From NCBI GenBank assembly GCA_027625915.1, contig JANTQA010000033.1, forward strand, positions 5,270,001-5,334,000: a stretch of DNA of 64,000 nt, in the 5' to 3' direction. The notes beneath the pieces were generated by a model, which saw only the letters and a program-made list of their open reading frames with translations, was not told where the DNA came from and did no database searches. Within the stretch, counting starts at the first letter, position 1; every line of letters begins with the position of its first letter. Source of the stretch: Anaeramoeba flamelloides. Lineage: Eukaryota > Metamonada > Anaeramoebidae. Position numbers and translations under genes: made by a program. This document shows positions 1-11,663 of this stretch, piece by piece.

Positions 1-1311
1 AATTTTTCGTTAATTTCCAAATATTATTAACTTTTTGGAACAAATTTGAAAGTATTTTTGGGTAACGAAACAAAAACAATTCCCCTGTAACTGAACTGTA
101 TTTAAAAATTCGAAGATTAATAAAGATAAATAAAACTTCTTACTAATGATCTCTTTCATTAATTTTTTTGAGGCATGTACTCGGTGAGAAACGTGTAGGC
201 TAAGGAATATTTTTACCAAAAGTTTTTTTTTTTTTCACAAGCCATCTCAAGCAGATTTCATTAATGAAATTCCAAAAACCTTCCTATAGCCGTTCTGGCC
301 TACAAACCAGTTCGAAACAATTATTCTCTTTAATTTGTGGAAAATTCAAGAAAGATTAAGAAAAGTTGATCATAGATTTTCAATTCGGAACTACCAAATT
401 GCCTAAAAAATAAAGCTTTGGAAATGATTTTTCCAAAATCTGTTTTGCAAAATATCATATTGTTTAAAACACTCTTTGAGAGAAACTATTTCAAAAGTCT
501 TCTTACATTTAAGTGAAAAAAGTTGGGAGATTTCTGATTTTTGTAAATTTTTAAAAAGTTTTTTTTTTATCTAACAAATGAAACTCGATCTTGAATAATC
601 AATGATAACGATGAGCACAATTTCTTCTTTTTGTTCTTTTTTTTGCCCAGTATCTGGCCACTAAAATAATTCACTAAAAATGTCTTGAAAACCCCAACTT
701 TTTTGCAAAAACACAATGAGAGAATTCATTAGATCCTCTTGTTAAAATCTGTTGTTCTTCAATTTTCGTATAAAATTCTCCAGACCAACGATCAGTCAAA
801 AACAAGTTAATTTTTTTTTTTTTTTTAGTGATCTAATTTTAAATTAACTTGAGATCTAAATGGAGGTTGTTTTTAGGGTAATTGGTTTGCAATTGGCAAA
901 TTTTGTCGAGAATTCTCTTTTTTATAATTAAATTTTATTTTTAGTTAATGGATAAAGAGTCAAATTAATTTGACTAATTTGGTTTTAATTGGATTGGAAA
1001 CTGTTTTTATTGCTTCTTGGCATCTTTTGGAAAATATTTGAGAAAAAATTGACCTTTCCCTAATTAAAAATACCATTTGTTGGAGTTTATAAAATTAAAT
1101 ATTAGAAAAACTTGAAATTTAGCAAACATTCTTAATTCAAAATTTGGACGAAAAAAAATAACTCATGCTTTTGCTCACTTCGATTTCCTAATTGATCACA
1201 GTTCTTTAAAAATGAAAAATCAGATTATCAAAATCATATTTTTTTACTTTACCAATATTTTTTTTTTTTTTTTTATTTGCAAACTTTTTTAATTATTATT
1301 ATTCTTTTGTA
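1..1311. other. AT-rich intergenic region upstream of the kinase gene
   Basis: No reading frame here looks coding; the only open frame, near the left edge on the minus strand, is short and compositionally like the spacer. The stretch is rich in T and A homopolymers, including a T run at about 1258-1274 close to the kinase start. It presumably contains the kinase promoter, but I see no recognisable TATA or initiator element. Confidence 0.6.
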
Positions 1312-3179
1312 ATGTCTTTGCAAAAAATTGGACCTTATATTATTGGTAAACATTTCTATTCAATAATTCTTTTATTTCTTTTGGATCAACCCCAAAAAAT
1401 TAACTTTTTAAAAATTCTCTTTTTTGAAAAAAATAAATAAAAAAAATTAAAAAACAATGTGTATTGTAATCATGTATAGGATCAACAATTGGAGAAGGAA
1501 GCTTTTCAAAAGGTTTGTGTTCTTGGCTCTAACCTACCAAAAAAAAAAAAAAAACAAATTAAACTAAAAAAACAAATCTTCCTCAAATTAAATCTTCTTC
1601 ATTTTTTTCTAACCTTCTCTCTTTAATCTATCGTATTTGAATAAAAACAAAAATAATCAAAAAATCACACAAAAGTTAAATGGGCAATTAACCCCAACAC
1701 TAAGAAAGAGGTTGCTGTGAAAATTATTTCAAAAACAAACCTCGTAATTGATCAAAAAAATATGGATCGAGTAAGAACAGAAATTGCAATTCAAAAACTA
1801 ATCGACCATCCAAATATTATCAAAATTTATGACGTTTATGAAACTGAAAAGCATCTATTTTTAATACTTGAATATGTTTCTGGAGGTACAAATTATTTTT
1901 TGACAAATTTTTAATTTTTTTTTTTTTATTTTTTTTTTTTGCAAATTATTTTTTTTTAACTCCAAAAAATCTGATTTTTTATTAAAAAATTAAATTTCTT
2001 GTAAACAATGATCTGTTTCTCTTGGAAATATATTTTTATTTTGCTTTTTGTCATTACTCAATTTGGAAATTTTGAATAATTAAATGAATTTCTCATTATA
2101 TTTTTGATCAAGATTTTTAAAAAAGATGATATTTGATCTGATAGTAAAAATAAAAACGATTTTCAGAATACAGACAATTGGTCAGGTGTAATTTTCTAAA
2201 ACAATTCAGAATTAAGAATTTTTTAATCTTAGGTACTCAGTTTTTGATTTTGATAAGAATTTCTCAAAAAGATATCGATGATAATGTATCTTCGAAACAG
2301 ATTATTATGAAATCCTTTAGGATTTATCGAAAAAGATTCGTTTATCAAGAGAATTGATCAATTAGACACTAACACTGGATTGAAAATAAGTGATTTTGAT
2401 CTATGTTATTTTCGGTAATCTTCGTTTGATTTTTTGTTTTCATAAAAACATTTATCAGGCATTGGAAAAAAAAAATCATAAAATTAATTATATATGAAAT
2501 CTCAGTTTTTTTTACTCGTTCGTCAAAAAAATTTAATTGGATGAAAATTGGAATGGAGTTTTACGAATCAAATCAAACATCAAAAAAGATGAATGATAAA
2601 ACTTTCCTCATGTCAATTAAAAATATTTGTTATGAGAAATTCCAAAATTTATTCTCATTAAAAATTTATAAAGTTTTTTTTTGCTTTCAAAAAACACAAA
2701 TTGCAAATTTACAGATTCTTTTTTTATAATATTCGTTATTGGATCAAACTAAACACCAAAACCAAATCATAATTTCAAAATGTGTTGAACTAAAACAAAT
2801 AATATTTATTTCTAATTTTGCTATCTTAAATAATAGGTGAACTTTTTGAATACATCTTGGAATCAGGAAGAGTTGAGTCCAACCAATCAAGAAAATTTTT
2901 TCAACAAATAATCTATGGACTCGAGCAAATCCACTCTTTTTCAATTTCTCATCGAGATTTAAAACCAGAAAATCTCTTATTGGATGAAGATAATAATATC
3001 AAAATAGCAGATTTTGGTCTGGCAAAAATGATTAAATCAGATGGGTTACTTGAAACTGCATGTGGGTCACCACATTATGTCTCTCCAGAAGTTATTAGGG
3101 TAATTATATTTAATTTTCTTTTCTAAAAATCAACTTTTTTAAATCTAACTATTTTTAATCCTTTTTTGCAAAAACATTA

Positions 3180-3215
<36 letters not shown>

Positions 3216-5314
3216 TTGAAAAAAAATAGGGAAAGGGTTACGATGGAAAAAAATCTGATATCTGGAGCTGTGGTGTAATTTTATATGCACTCTTGTGTGG
3301 GAAGCTACCATTTGATCAAAGCGATTATAACGATTTATTCTTAAACATTAGCCTTGGAGAATATGAGTTCCCCAGCTTCTTGGGCGAATTGGAAAAGGAT
3401 TTAATCTCAAAAATGTTGGTTGTGGACTCAGAAAAACGAATTTCCATCAAGGAGATCAAAAGACACCCATGGTTTACATTCAATTTCCCAAAAAACTATC
3501 TCCCACCAAGCCCACCAATCGACTATGGCAAGGGGTTAGAAAAGCCAATTGAATTAGACGAAATGGATGACGAAATCGTCAAGGAGCTGTCGCAATTGGG
3601 TATAATGAATTGGATCGAAGTGATTGAAGAATTGCAAAGCAAGGGAAAAAATTCGATCAAAATCTTTTACAATTTTTATCTCAAACATTCACGCCAACAA
3701 TCCAAATTTGATCAAGACGAAGAGGAAAAGGTTGTACCCAAACGCGAGCGAAAAAAATCGTTGCCTTTAAAAAAAAGAAGAAATTCAATTACAAAAACAA
3801 GGGGGATGAAAACACCACCCCGAAAAAAGATCTCTAAAAACAATAGCAAACAAGAAAACGAATCTGAAGGTAACAACGGAACTAATAATAAAAACAATTT
3901 TTCAAAGAATATGAAAAGCGATAAGATCTTGCATCTCAGGGAATTGATCGAAAAAACAGAAAAGCAAAATGACTTAGAAATGTCCGAATACTCTCAAATT
4001 ATGAACCAGTCGTGCTTCTTTAAAGACGTCAAGAGTACCAAAAAGCAAAAAGAAGGGAAAAAAAACAAACTACATAGTATCTTGGACAATGAGGACGAGA
4101 TCAAGAACACAAAATTAGGTCTGCCAAGGCGTAAGATCAAAAATGAGAAAAAAAAGAAACCAAGAAGAAGATCATTTAGCTTGGCGAAGTCGTACCGAAG
4201 ACAGGACATAACAAAAAGCCCCAAAAAAAACAAGAAATTTGTGCTCAAATCACCTATCGCTGTCAGGAAATTTAAATTCAAGAAGTTTCAAAAAAAAAAT
4301 AAAACGAAAAAGAATAGGATCAGGAAGGGCAATAAGCAAAAGACCACTAAGAAAATCCTCAACAATAATAATTTGAGCTTGGAGAAAAAGAACAAAATCA
4401 AAAAAAAGATCTTCCCATTAAGGGTGGATGTCCGAACCAAAAATAACGTTCCAAAAAAAGAAATGGCTCAAACCAAGGACAAAAAGCAAGATTCGAATAC
4501 CAACAGCAGCAAGAAGAAAATGAAACTGAACATCACGATCCCACCTCAACTCCAAAGAACATCAAAAAAAAATATGAAATCCTTTATGACCCCAAGGCAG
4601 GAAGAAATAATCAACACCGAAAAACGGTGGTTTAAGAACACTGTGACCAAAAAAGAGCAAAAAAAGTTAAACCACAAATTAAAAAAGCAATTAAAACGCC
4701 AACAGAAGAAACTAATGAAGCAACTGAAAGCAAACCAAAACATCCCCGTTTTCATTGCTCAAAATAAAATCATCGCATTGAGCTCAGCCAATACGATCAC
4801 AGATTTGATCGCCGAATTGCAAACCGCCTTCACCATTTGCAATTATGACTGGAGTTATCCAAATTTTACAACACTGAAGGGCAATATCGGCAAGCTTGGA
4901 ATCAAAGTGAAGGTAATTAAAAAGGACATTGATTCCCTTTTGGATTTAGTGTCGGTCAATATGGTTGATTGCCTCAATGCAAAGTTTTTGAGAAAAAGCC
5001 TCAAGAAAAACAAAATGTCGCATTTTTCAAATAGTAGCACAACCTCACTTTCATGCTCTTCAACTTCTTCCATTTCTTCCTACTTTGCAGTTGACGAACT
5101 TAAGAAGGATGATCTCACCTTCCACCGATCTAGAAGCAACGGTGACGAAGAAAGCTTAGTTCAAATTAAACAACATGTTCTTAATAATTTGGATTCAATC
5201 GATCCAATGCAAAAAAGAGATTGGAAAATGGCTATCGAATTTGTTTGGAAGTCTGGTTCGGCGAAAAAGTTTATTGAAGAAACAGAAAATTTAATTCGTT
5301 TTCTTTCTCAATAA
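1312..5314 (+). CDS. BRSK/SAD-like serine/threonine kinase, five exons
   Basis: Exons are 1312-1345, 1480-1512, 1676-1885, 2837-3099 and 3230-5314. Together they give 875 codons including TAA, and every junction keeps frame with GT-AG introns. The protein (874 aa) opens with a glycine loop GEGSFSK (residues 16-22), then VAVK (K38), HRDLKPEN (D133), DFG (D151), and an activation loop [10 protein letters not shown] whose T166 is the usual LKB1-type site. HPWF near 260 ends the catalytic domain. A UBA-like segment (about 292-331) and a C-terminal KA1-like region (about 690-874, with [18 protein letters not shown] and a final helix) match the kinase-UBA-KA1 order of AMPK-related BRSK/SAD kinases. 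Between UBA and KA1 lies a very basic, Lys-rich linker of about 350 residues. KA1 itself seems interrupted by a Ser-rich insert. The AMPK-related assignment is firm; BRSK rather than another subgroup is an inference from domain order and C-terminal similarity. Confidence 0.9.
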
Positions 5315-8300
5315 TTGGTTTTTTTTTTTTTTTTATTATTTTTTTTTTTTTTTTTTTTTTTTTAATTTCGTTTCTTTATTCTTATTCTTAATTTAATTTT
5401 ATTCTTTATTTATTTTTGAATATTCAATTGCTATTTTTTATTATTTTACTTTTATTTTTTAATCAATTTATTTTGATTTTTGATTTGTTTATTGAATAGA
5501 TATATATATGTATGTATGACTGTATATATAATGAAGCTATAAGTCATTTTTTTTGAATCATTAGCTATCTATTCAATAAAAAAAAAAAAAATTAATTAAT
5601 TTTTATTTATCCATAAAATAGTTTTAAATTTTTTGGATATTGCAACATCCTAAAAAAATAAAAACTTGAGAAAAATATTTGTTTTTATAAAATTCAATTT
5701 TATTCTTTTTTTATTTTCACGAGTTATTCTTAAATGATTTAAAGTTTACAAAGTTTTCACGGTTTTTAACAAAATAGTTTTTTTGATTTTTTGAGATACA
5801 GTTAGAAAAAAAGAAAAAAACTGTGAATAAATAAAATAATGAAAATAAATAAAATATTAAAAATGATCAAGAAAATGACAATTCGTACAATGATTCAATT
5901 TTATAGTTTATAAACTAAAAGGGTAATAAATTAGGTTATGAATAGGGAATTTTGGAACAATATATGAGAAAAAATCTGAAAGATGATGAATTATTATATT
6001 GGAAAATGGTTTTTTATATTAAAAAACAATTTTTTTTATTTAAAAAGAGGAAAGTGAAGTTACTTGTCTCGAAAATAAGTCATTAGATAATATTAAATAT
6101 TATGATAAAAGAAAAATCCCAAGTAAAATTTTATGTCTAACTTGTTGTAAAAGAAAAAGAGATATTAAAAGATTGAAAACTAATTATTTCAAAAATTTAT
6201 AAAAATTTGTATGTAATAAGGAGCAATCTATAATTGATAAAAATAATTTGCATAATTGAATCTATTAATTTGAGAGTGAAATTAGTTTTTTTAAAATCCC
6301 CACAGTTAAAACAATGTTAACTTTTGAATCTTCTACCTTTTATAAGCCGAAATAAAAGAGGTGTTTATTAGATCTTGCTGTTGAAAAAAATAATTTGAAA
6401 AGATTTTCCAAAAATATTTGACCCCAAAACTACAACGCAGATTTTTTGTTTAACATATTAAAGTGGATTTAATCTAAATAACCTATTGAAAACCCCAATT
6501 ATTATAATTATAAGTGTTCTACAAAATACAGAAAAATAAGAGATTTTCTTTAAGAAAAAAAATTTACATCTTCAACAAATTGTAATAATCAATTGAAAAT
6601 ATTAATTTAGTTCTAAACTGGATAACATGTCTAAAAAAATTTTCATTGTTCTTATTATTTGTCTTATGGAAATACTAGAATTATATTATTTGAGATAGGG
6701 ATTAGAAAAATAAATGATAGAGGACATGACAAGACTTTGATAAGTTGTTAAAAATTTTCAAAAATCACGATTATTTTCTATCAAATCAATATATTTGGAA
6801 AATCAGGATATTCAATATTATCGCGATAATTAAGAAAATATTGATATTCTATATAATCATGATAAATGTAAAAATATTTTCATTTTACTCAAAATATTGT
6901 GATAAAAATTAAATCACGATCTCATCCGCTTAAAGTTTGAGGGTTAATTAAATAATATTTTTAAAAAGTAAAAATTTATTTGATCAAAAAACAAGATTCT
7001 TGAAAAAAAGTAATTCTTTGAAAAAAACAACAAAACAGAGACTTGAAGTTAGATCGATATTCAGATCAAAGGGTTTTATTATATCTTTTTTTGATTTGGT
7101 TGACCTGTTGATCGATCCTTTCGATCGACAAACATAAAAAAAAGGTAAATAAATAGTTTCCCAGTCAATTGTGGGGTTATAAATTATGTTGAATTAAAAT
7201 TCTTCTATATCAATCAACACTTCACCTGTTCTTTAAAGAATCTGTTCTTGGGTTAAAACCTTTTCTTTATTCTCTGAAAGTTAAATGGGGATGAATAACT
7301 TTACAAAAGATTTCACAACAACCTCGCCATATTATCACCAATTATTAAGATTTTTTGTCAAAATTTGTTTTCTACTTGTTATTCTTCTTATACTCTTATC
7401 TTATCTCTGAATTGAAAAGAAAATACACTAAGATCTTTAAGAGTTTTTTTTTTAATCGATCACCAATATGAAGGGCAATTACTCGTTATTTTTTTTTGGT
7501 TATTTAACTTGTCAAGGTAATGACCAAATTTAAAAAAAAAACACATTTATTATATCTTCAAGTATATTGTTGAAAATGTATGATTATTGGTATGATCATA
7601 AAATCTGTTTGAGATTTTATATTTTGTAAAAAATGAGTTAAAAAAAAAAAATTTAATTTCAACTATAAAAATCCTCATTCCTTGAATAAAAGTTTTCTGC
7701 CTTTCAAAACGTTCAAACACTTTGAGATAATTAACAATCCTTTAAACACTATTCTATCAAATAAAAAGATTTTTTAAAGGGAAAAGCGTTGTAAAAGTCA
7801 GTTTTCTTTTGGACAATTCATGGAATTATTTGTAAAGTGATTTCAAAAAATATTTTTTTTTAGATTTTCGCGATAATGTGAATATCACGATAATGTTGAA
7901 TTCGGGATATTTTCAGATTGTTCTAAATAAAGTAGGACTAATAGCATTTTTTTAATATTATTGCGATTCTATTGTTAATATCGTAATAATTAATGTTATC
8001 ATCAAAACTTCTAATATATAAATAATTGAATTGATCATATTTGTTGACGACACTTAAACTTCCAAAAAGGTAGAATACACAATATTATTTCAAACGAAAG
8101 AGAAAGTTTATATCATCTTTAATGTATAAAAAAAAAGAAAATTTAAACTTATTAAAAAATTAAACCAACCAAAGTTGCCACAGCACCTTTATCAAATACT
8201 CACAAACTTCTTTTATTGTTTATCTTGTACGAGAAAATATTTATATTGATTAAAGTCAAATGAAAAGCACTGAACATATTTTAAAAACAAATTTATGTGT

Positions 8301-9158
8301 AAAGCAAAACTTTCTGAAAAATTTTATTAAAATTTCATTAAATTCAAATATTAGTTGAAAAATTTCTGAAGAATATTACAAAAATTCAAAAACTGCTAGA
8401 ACAATCGAAATTTGAACAGAAAGATTTCTTAATCAAAATCTTAGGGAATCATTCATGAATTTTTGGTCTTTAACATCTGATCCAAAATAGATGTCCATAT
8501 TTTCTCAACAAAAAATAATTTAATAGTTATGCTCTTTTGTTGAAAATTCAAAAAAAGCGGAAAATCTTGGTGAAAATTTAGATAATTTCTTCTTGTTGGT
8601 GTTATAAATGTGAAAGATATAGAAATTTTGGAAAGAATCTATCAAAAGAAATTCAAGTAAAGAACATAAAGCAAAAATATCCTAACATAAATATATGCTC
8701 CTAAATATGATATGGAAAGAGTATGGTATCTTAGGTAAAATGATGGCTTTTAATTTTCCTTATTTTGTTTGAAAAAATTCCTGAAATATATTTGATCAAA
8801 AAAATGATTTTCTCCATCATTATCCAAAATTTGAATTTCCGTTCATATAAAATTTATTAAACAATCTTTATTGAATATTACATTTAATTTTAATTTCAAT
8901 TTCAATATCAATTTCACTGGGCTTCAAAATGGGGACAGTGCTTAAGAATAAAACTAAATTTATTTTTAAAAAATGAACTAATTCAAATCTTTTTTACATT
9001 ATTTCATATTCTGTTTTAATCTTTCTTTTTGCTTATGAAAAAAAATAAACAGTTGACAAAAAACTGCAATTTTAGTGAAAACTGAATTTATTCAATGGAA
9101 ATTCACTTTAATAATTATAATTTAAGATATCGAAAACTAATCAAATGAAAAAAAATTA
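5315..9158. other. Gene-free AT-rich spacer
   Basis: No convincing exon on either strand. Apart from the hairpin just after the kinase gene it holds scattered CGATAAT-type motifs (about 6790-6920 and 7865-7995), one of them the palindrome ATTATCGCGATAAT. A small imperfect hairpin lies at about 7107-7132 (TTGATCG ... CGATCGACAA). The kinase and the nibrin homologue converge here, so the spacer should contain two 3' ends. Confidence 0.55.
5488..5580. repeat. Perfect 15-bp inverted repeat downstream of the kinase gene
   Basis: TTTATTGAATAGATA at 5488-5502 is exactly inverted at 5566-5580. The roughly 60-bp loop is itself AT-rich and contains ATGACT/AGTCAT that can extend the pairing. It sits about 170 bp after the kinase stop, so it may be a 3'-end hairpin or a tiny MITE relic. 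Confidence 0.7.
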
Positions 9159-11015
9159 TTATTTTTTCTGAAATTGTTTTCTTTTTGACTTCAGATTTAA
9201 TGGGCGAGCAAATAAGGGATCGTCCAAAAGTGATTTTTTATTTTTGGAATTCGAAGGTGAATTTTTTGGTTGTGGTTGGCTTGTGTTTATCGTTCTTCGT
9301 TTTTTTTTTGAAAAAGAAATTCCATTAGGTTGGCTATTTGTTGTTTTCAAATCACTCACATTTTGGAAATATTTGTAAGGAGATATTCTTTGAAATTCAA
9401 GCTTTGGTTTGATTGGTGAAATATAAGTATTTGTTTGTAATTGATTTGGTTTTTGGAATGAATGAGAATTTGGCTGAATGAAAAAAGAGTCTTCAATAGT
9501 TGGATAATTTTGTCGTTTTAATTTTGTTAATCTTACACTTCCATTAATCTTGTTAATAGGACTATTATTTTTCCGTTTTTTTTCAGTTTCATTTTCTTTT
9601 TCAAATTCTATTTCTTCATCATTTTCTTTTCTCCATTCCTTTTCCTTTTCTTTTTCTTTTTCTTTTTCTTTTTCTTTTTCTTTTTCTTTTCTCCATTCCT
9701 TTTCCTTTTCCTTTTCCTTTTCTTTTTCTTTTCTTTTTTCCTTTTCCTTTTTCCTTTCTTTTTTTTTTTCCTTTTCTTTACTTTTAACTTGTATAATTTT
9801 ATTATTCATAGAATTGAGAATATTATTAAAATTCTTTTTAAAATCATAATTTTGGGGAAATTCGATGGGCAAGGTGTTTCCTTCAACAATTTTTTTTTCA
9901 TTTTCTTTTTTATTCATATTGTTCTCCTTTTCCCTTTCCTTTTCCTTTTCCTTTTCCTTTTCCATTTCTTTTTCCTTTTCTTTTTGTTTTATATTCTTTT
10001 TCTGTTTATTAGTGTTTTGATCTTTTGGTAAAGAATCTTGAAATGAAGATCTTGGCTTGTTATAACTACAAAAATACTTTGTCGAGTTTTGAATGATTGC
10101 CATTCCAAAATCAACTTCTGTTATTATTTCAAAACCAAGCACCTTAATTTCGTTTCTTAAAACAAACGAGCACTCATTTAGGGGATCAACAATACACAGT
10201 ATTTTTTTCTCTCTCTTAGATTTCTTGATATTTTTTTGGTGGAAATTAGAAATAAATTTGAAGATTTTCTCTTGGGAGTGAGTTGATGACAACTCAATTA
10301 AAAAACTTTTAGCACCAGATCGCTGAACAACCCTCGAAGAGACTTTAAAAATCTCTTGTGATAAAAACAAAAATGTGTGTTTGATGAAAAGGGTTGATCT
10401 TTTCTTTGGTTGAAGGTAAAGATTGATTTGCTTTGTGTCCCATGTAAAAGTGATTTGGCTGTCAACAATTTCTGGCAAATAGCTTTTTTCATCCAGGAAA
10501 TCGTAGGTGTTTTTTGTAAAATTTAAATCGCGTAGCCAATGGAGTGAGACAACGGCTTTGCCTTCAATTAGTGAAATTAAAAATTTGGTTGTGACACCTA
10601 TTTGTTTCATGACAAGGTGTGTACACTCGGCAAGATTTGTGGTCATGGTAAAGCCCAATTGAGCGCATAAGTCGGCTAAGAAATCTTTTTCTTCTTTTGT
10701 TAAATATGAATCGCAAACAAGTACTGCTTGATATGAAAGGCAAACCTCTTCTTCGTACCCACCTAATTGTACTCTATTTTCAATCGCTGGATTCAAGACA
10801 ACAGATCCAGAAATTTTTTTGCCATTTAATATCGTGCCATAGCGTGAAAAGTCTTGGAGAAAGCAGATCCCTTTTTTGTAATCTAATTGCAAATGTAACC
10901 TTGAGACAGACAAATCGTTGATTTGAAGATCACTTTTAATGCCCCTTCCGATTTTGAATAACTGTCCATTATACAAGTATTTGGTTGGTTGTCTTTTAAC
11001 CACAATCCTCCACAT
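9159..11015 (-). CDS. NBN: Nibrin (NBS1)-like DNA repair protein
   Basis: 618 aa, single exon. The chosen ATG gives a protein starting MW, as in animal nibrin; the longer open frame upstream begins only with TTG. An FHA domain (about 15-95) shows GRG (R24), SVSRLH (36-41) and RYGTILNG (58-65). A first BRCT region (about 97-180) contains ECTHLVM (130-136), and a second BRCT region (about 212-315) ends in an acidic-hydrophobic segment like that preceding the end of human NBN BRCT2. The middle (about 345-475) is almost pure Lys/Glu with two repeats of EKEWRKE. The last 24 residues, with LLDDPLFARPLNLKSKRK, resemble the acidic-FxY-basic ATM/Tel1-binding tail of nibrin. A basic KLKRQNYPT near 496-504 could be the Mre11-binding motif. 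Role in the family: phosphopeptide-binding subunit of the MRE11-RAD50-NBS1 complex that senses double-strand breaks and recruits ATM. Orthology is inferred from domain order and motifs. Confidence 0.85.
   Translation of the reverse strand: MWRIVVKRQPTKYLYNGQLFKIGRGIKSDLQINDLSVSRLHLQLDYKKGICFLQDFSRYGTILNGKKISGSVVLNPAIENRVQLGGYEEEVCLSYQAVLVCDSYLTKEEKDFLADLCAQLGFTMTTNLAECTHLVMKQIGVTTKFLISLIEGKAVVSLHWLRDLNFTKNTYDFLDEKSYLPEIVDSQITFTWDTKQINLYLQPKKRSTLFIKHTFLFLSQEIFKVSSRVVQRSGAKSFLIELSSTHSQEKIFKFISNFHQKNIKKSKREKKILCIVDPLNECSFVLRNEIKVLGFEIITEVDFGMAIIQNSTKYFCSYNKPRSSFQDSLPKDQNTNKQKKNIKQKEKEKEMEKEKEKEKEREKENNMNKKENEKKIVEGNTLPIEFPQNYDFKKNFNNILNSMNNKIIQVKSKEKEKKKERKKEKEKRKEKEKEKEKEKEWRKEKEKEKEKEKEKEKEKEWRKENDEEIEFEKENETEKKRKNNSPINKINGSVRLTKLKRQNYPTIEDSFFIQPNSHSFQKPNQLQTNTYISPIKPKLEFQRISPYKYFQNVSDLKTTNSQPNGISFSKKKRRTINTSQPQPKNSPSNSKNKKSLLDDPLFARPLNLKSKRKQFQKK
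9624..9780 (-). repeat. Lys/Glu-coding microsatellite in the nibrin homologue
   Basis: Plus-strand TTTTCY-type hexamers (CTTTTC, CCTTTT) are repeated many times and encode KEKEKE on the minus strand. A block ending EKEWRKE occurs twice, indicating local duplication. A second, shorter tract of the same kind lies at about 9925-9990. Length is probably polymorphic in multiples of 6 bp. Confidence 0.85.
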
Positions 11016-11566
11016 ATTATCTTTCTTCAAAAATAAAAGATTTAAAAAATGAACTTTTAGGAGAAAAAAACTGGTTGGTCTAAAAAAAATGTTAACTATT
11101 TGTGTTTCATAAGAAATTTTATTAATAAGATGATTATTTGTGATTGTTTTTATAAGAAATAAGACTGTTGTGCAGAATTCAAGTTACTTATAAATACAAA
11201 TTAATCTTTTCAAGTTTTTAATTTGATTTCTCCATGTTAGTTGTTTTATTGTTTGTTTTGAAAAATGCATTTTTTGGTTTTCATTAAATGATAATTTGGG
11301 GTACAGTTTATTATGTAAATTGTCTTTGAAAAGAGAGTTTGTAAAGAAGACAGTAGGTTCATTTAACAAATTTTGATAGCACTTGTTCAAAAATTTCCAA
11401 GTTTAAGGGAGTAGCCACGGTAAAGGAAAATTTTTCACTATTTTGCAATTTTGAAAAGATTCAGAAAATAACATTTTTTACTTTGTTTTACTCATTGATT
11501 TTTATTATTTAAAGTACTTTTTTCATTAGATTTTTGAAATGTTTTTTTTCAAAAGTCTCAAAGAAA

Positions 11567-11663
11567 TTGCCACAATAGAACGTCGAATTGAATTGCTTAA
11601 AATAGTGTTTCAAAGGTTGAATAACTTATCTTTTATCCTTCTCTCAACATTCTATTGTGGCAT
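11567..11663. repeat. Short inverted-repeat element, GCCACAATAGAA arms
   Basis: TTGCCACAATAGAACGT at the left is mirrored by ACATTCTATTGTGGCA at the right, with one mismatch inside the shared part and about 65 bp between. The size and arm length fit a tiny MITE or hairpin relic. No second copy was noticed in the window. Confidence 0.6.

Noticed and set aside
10-219. 69-codon minus-strand frame at the left edge
   Set aside because: Composition and residues are those of spacer; no motif.
9550-10031. Plus-strand Phe/Ser-rich open frames
   Set aside because: They are the antisense of the Lys/Glu tracts in the nibrin homologue; hexamer repeats keep several frames open.
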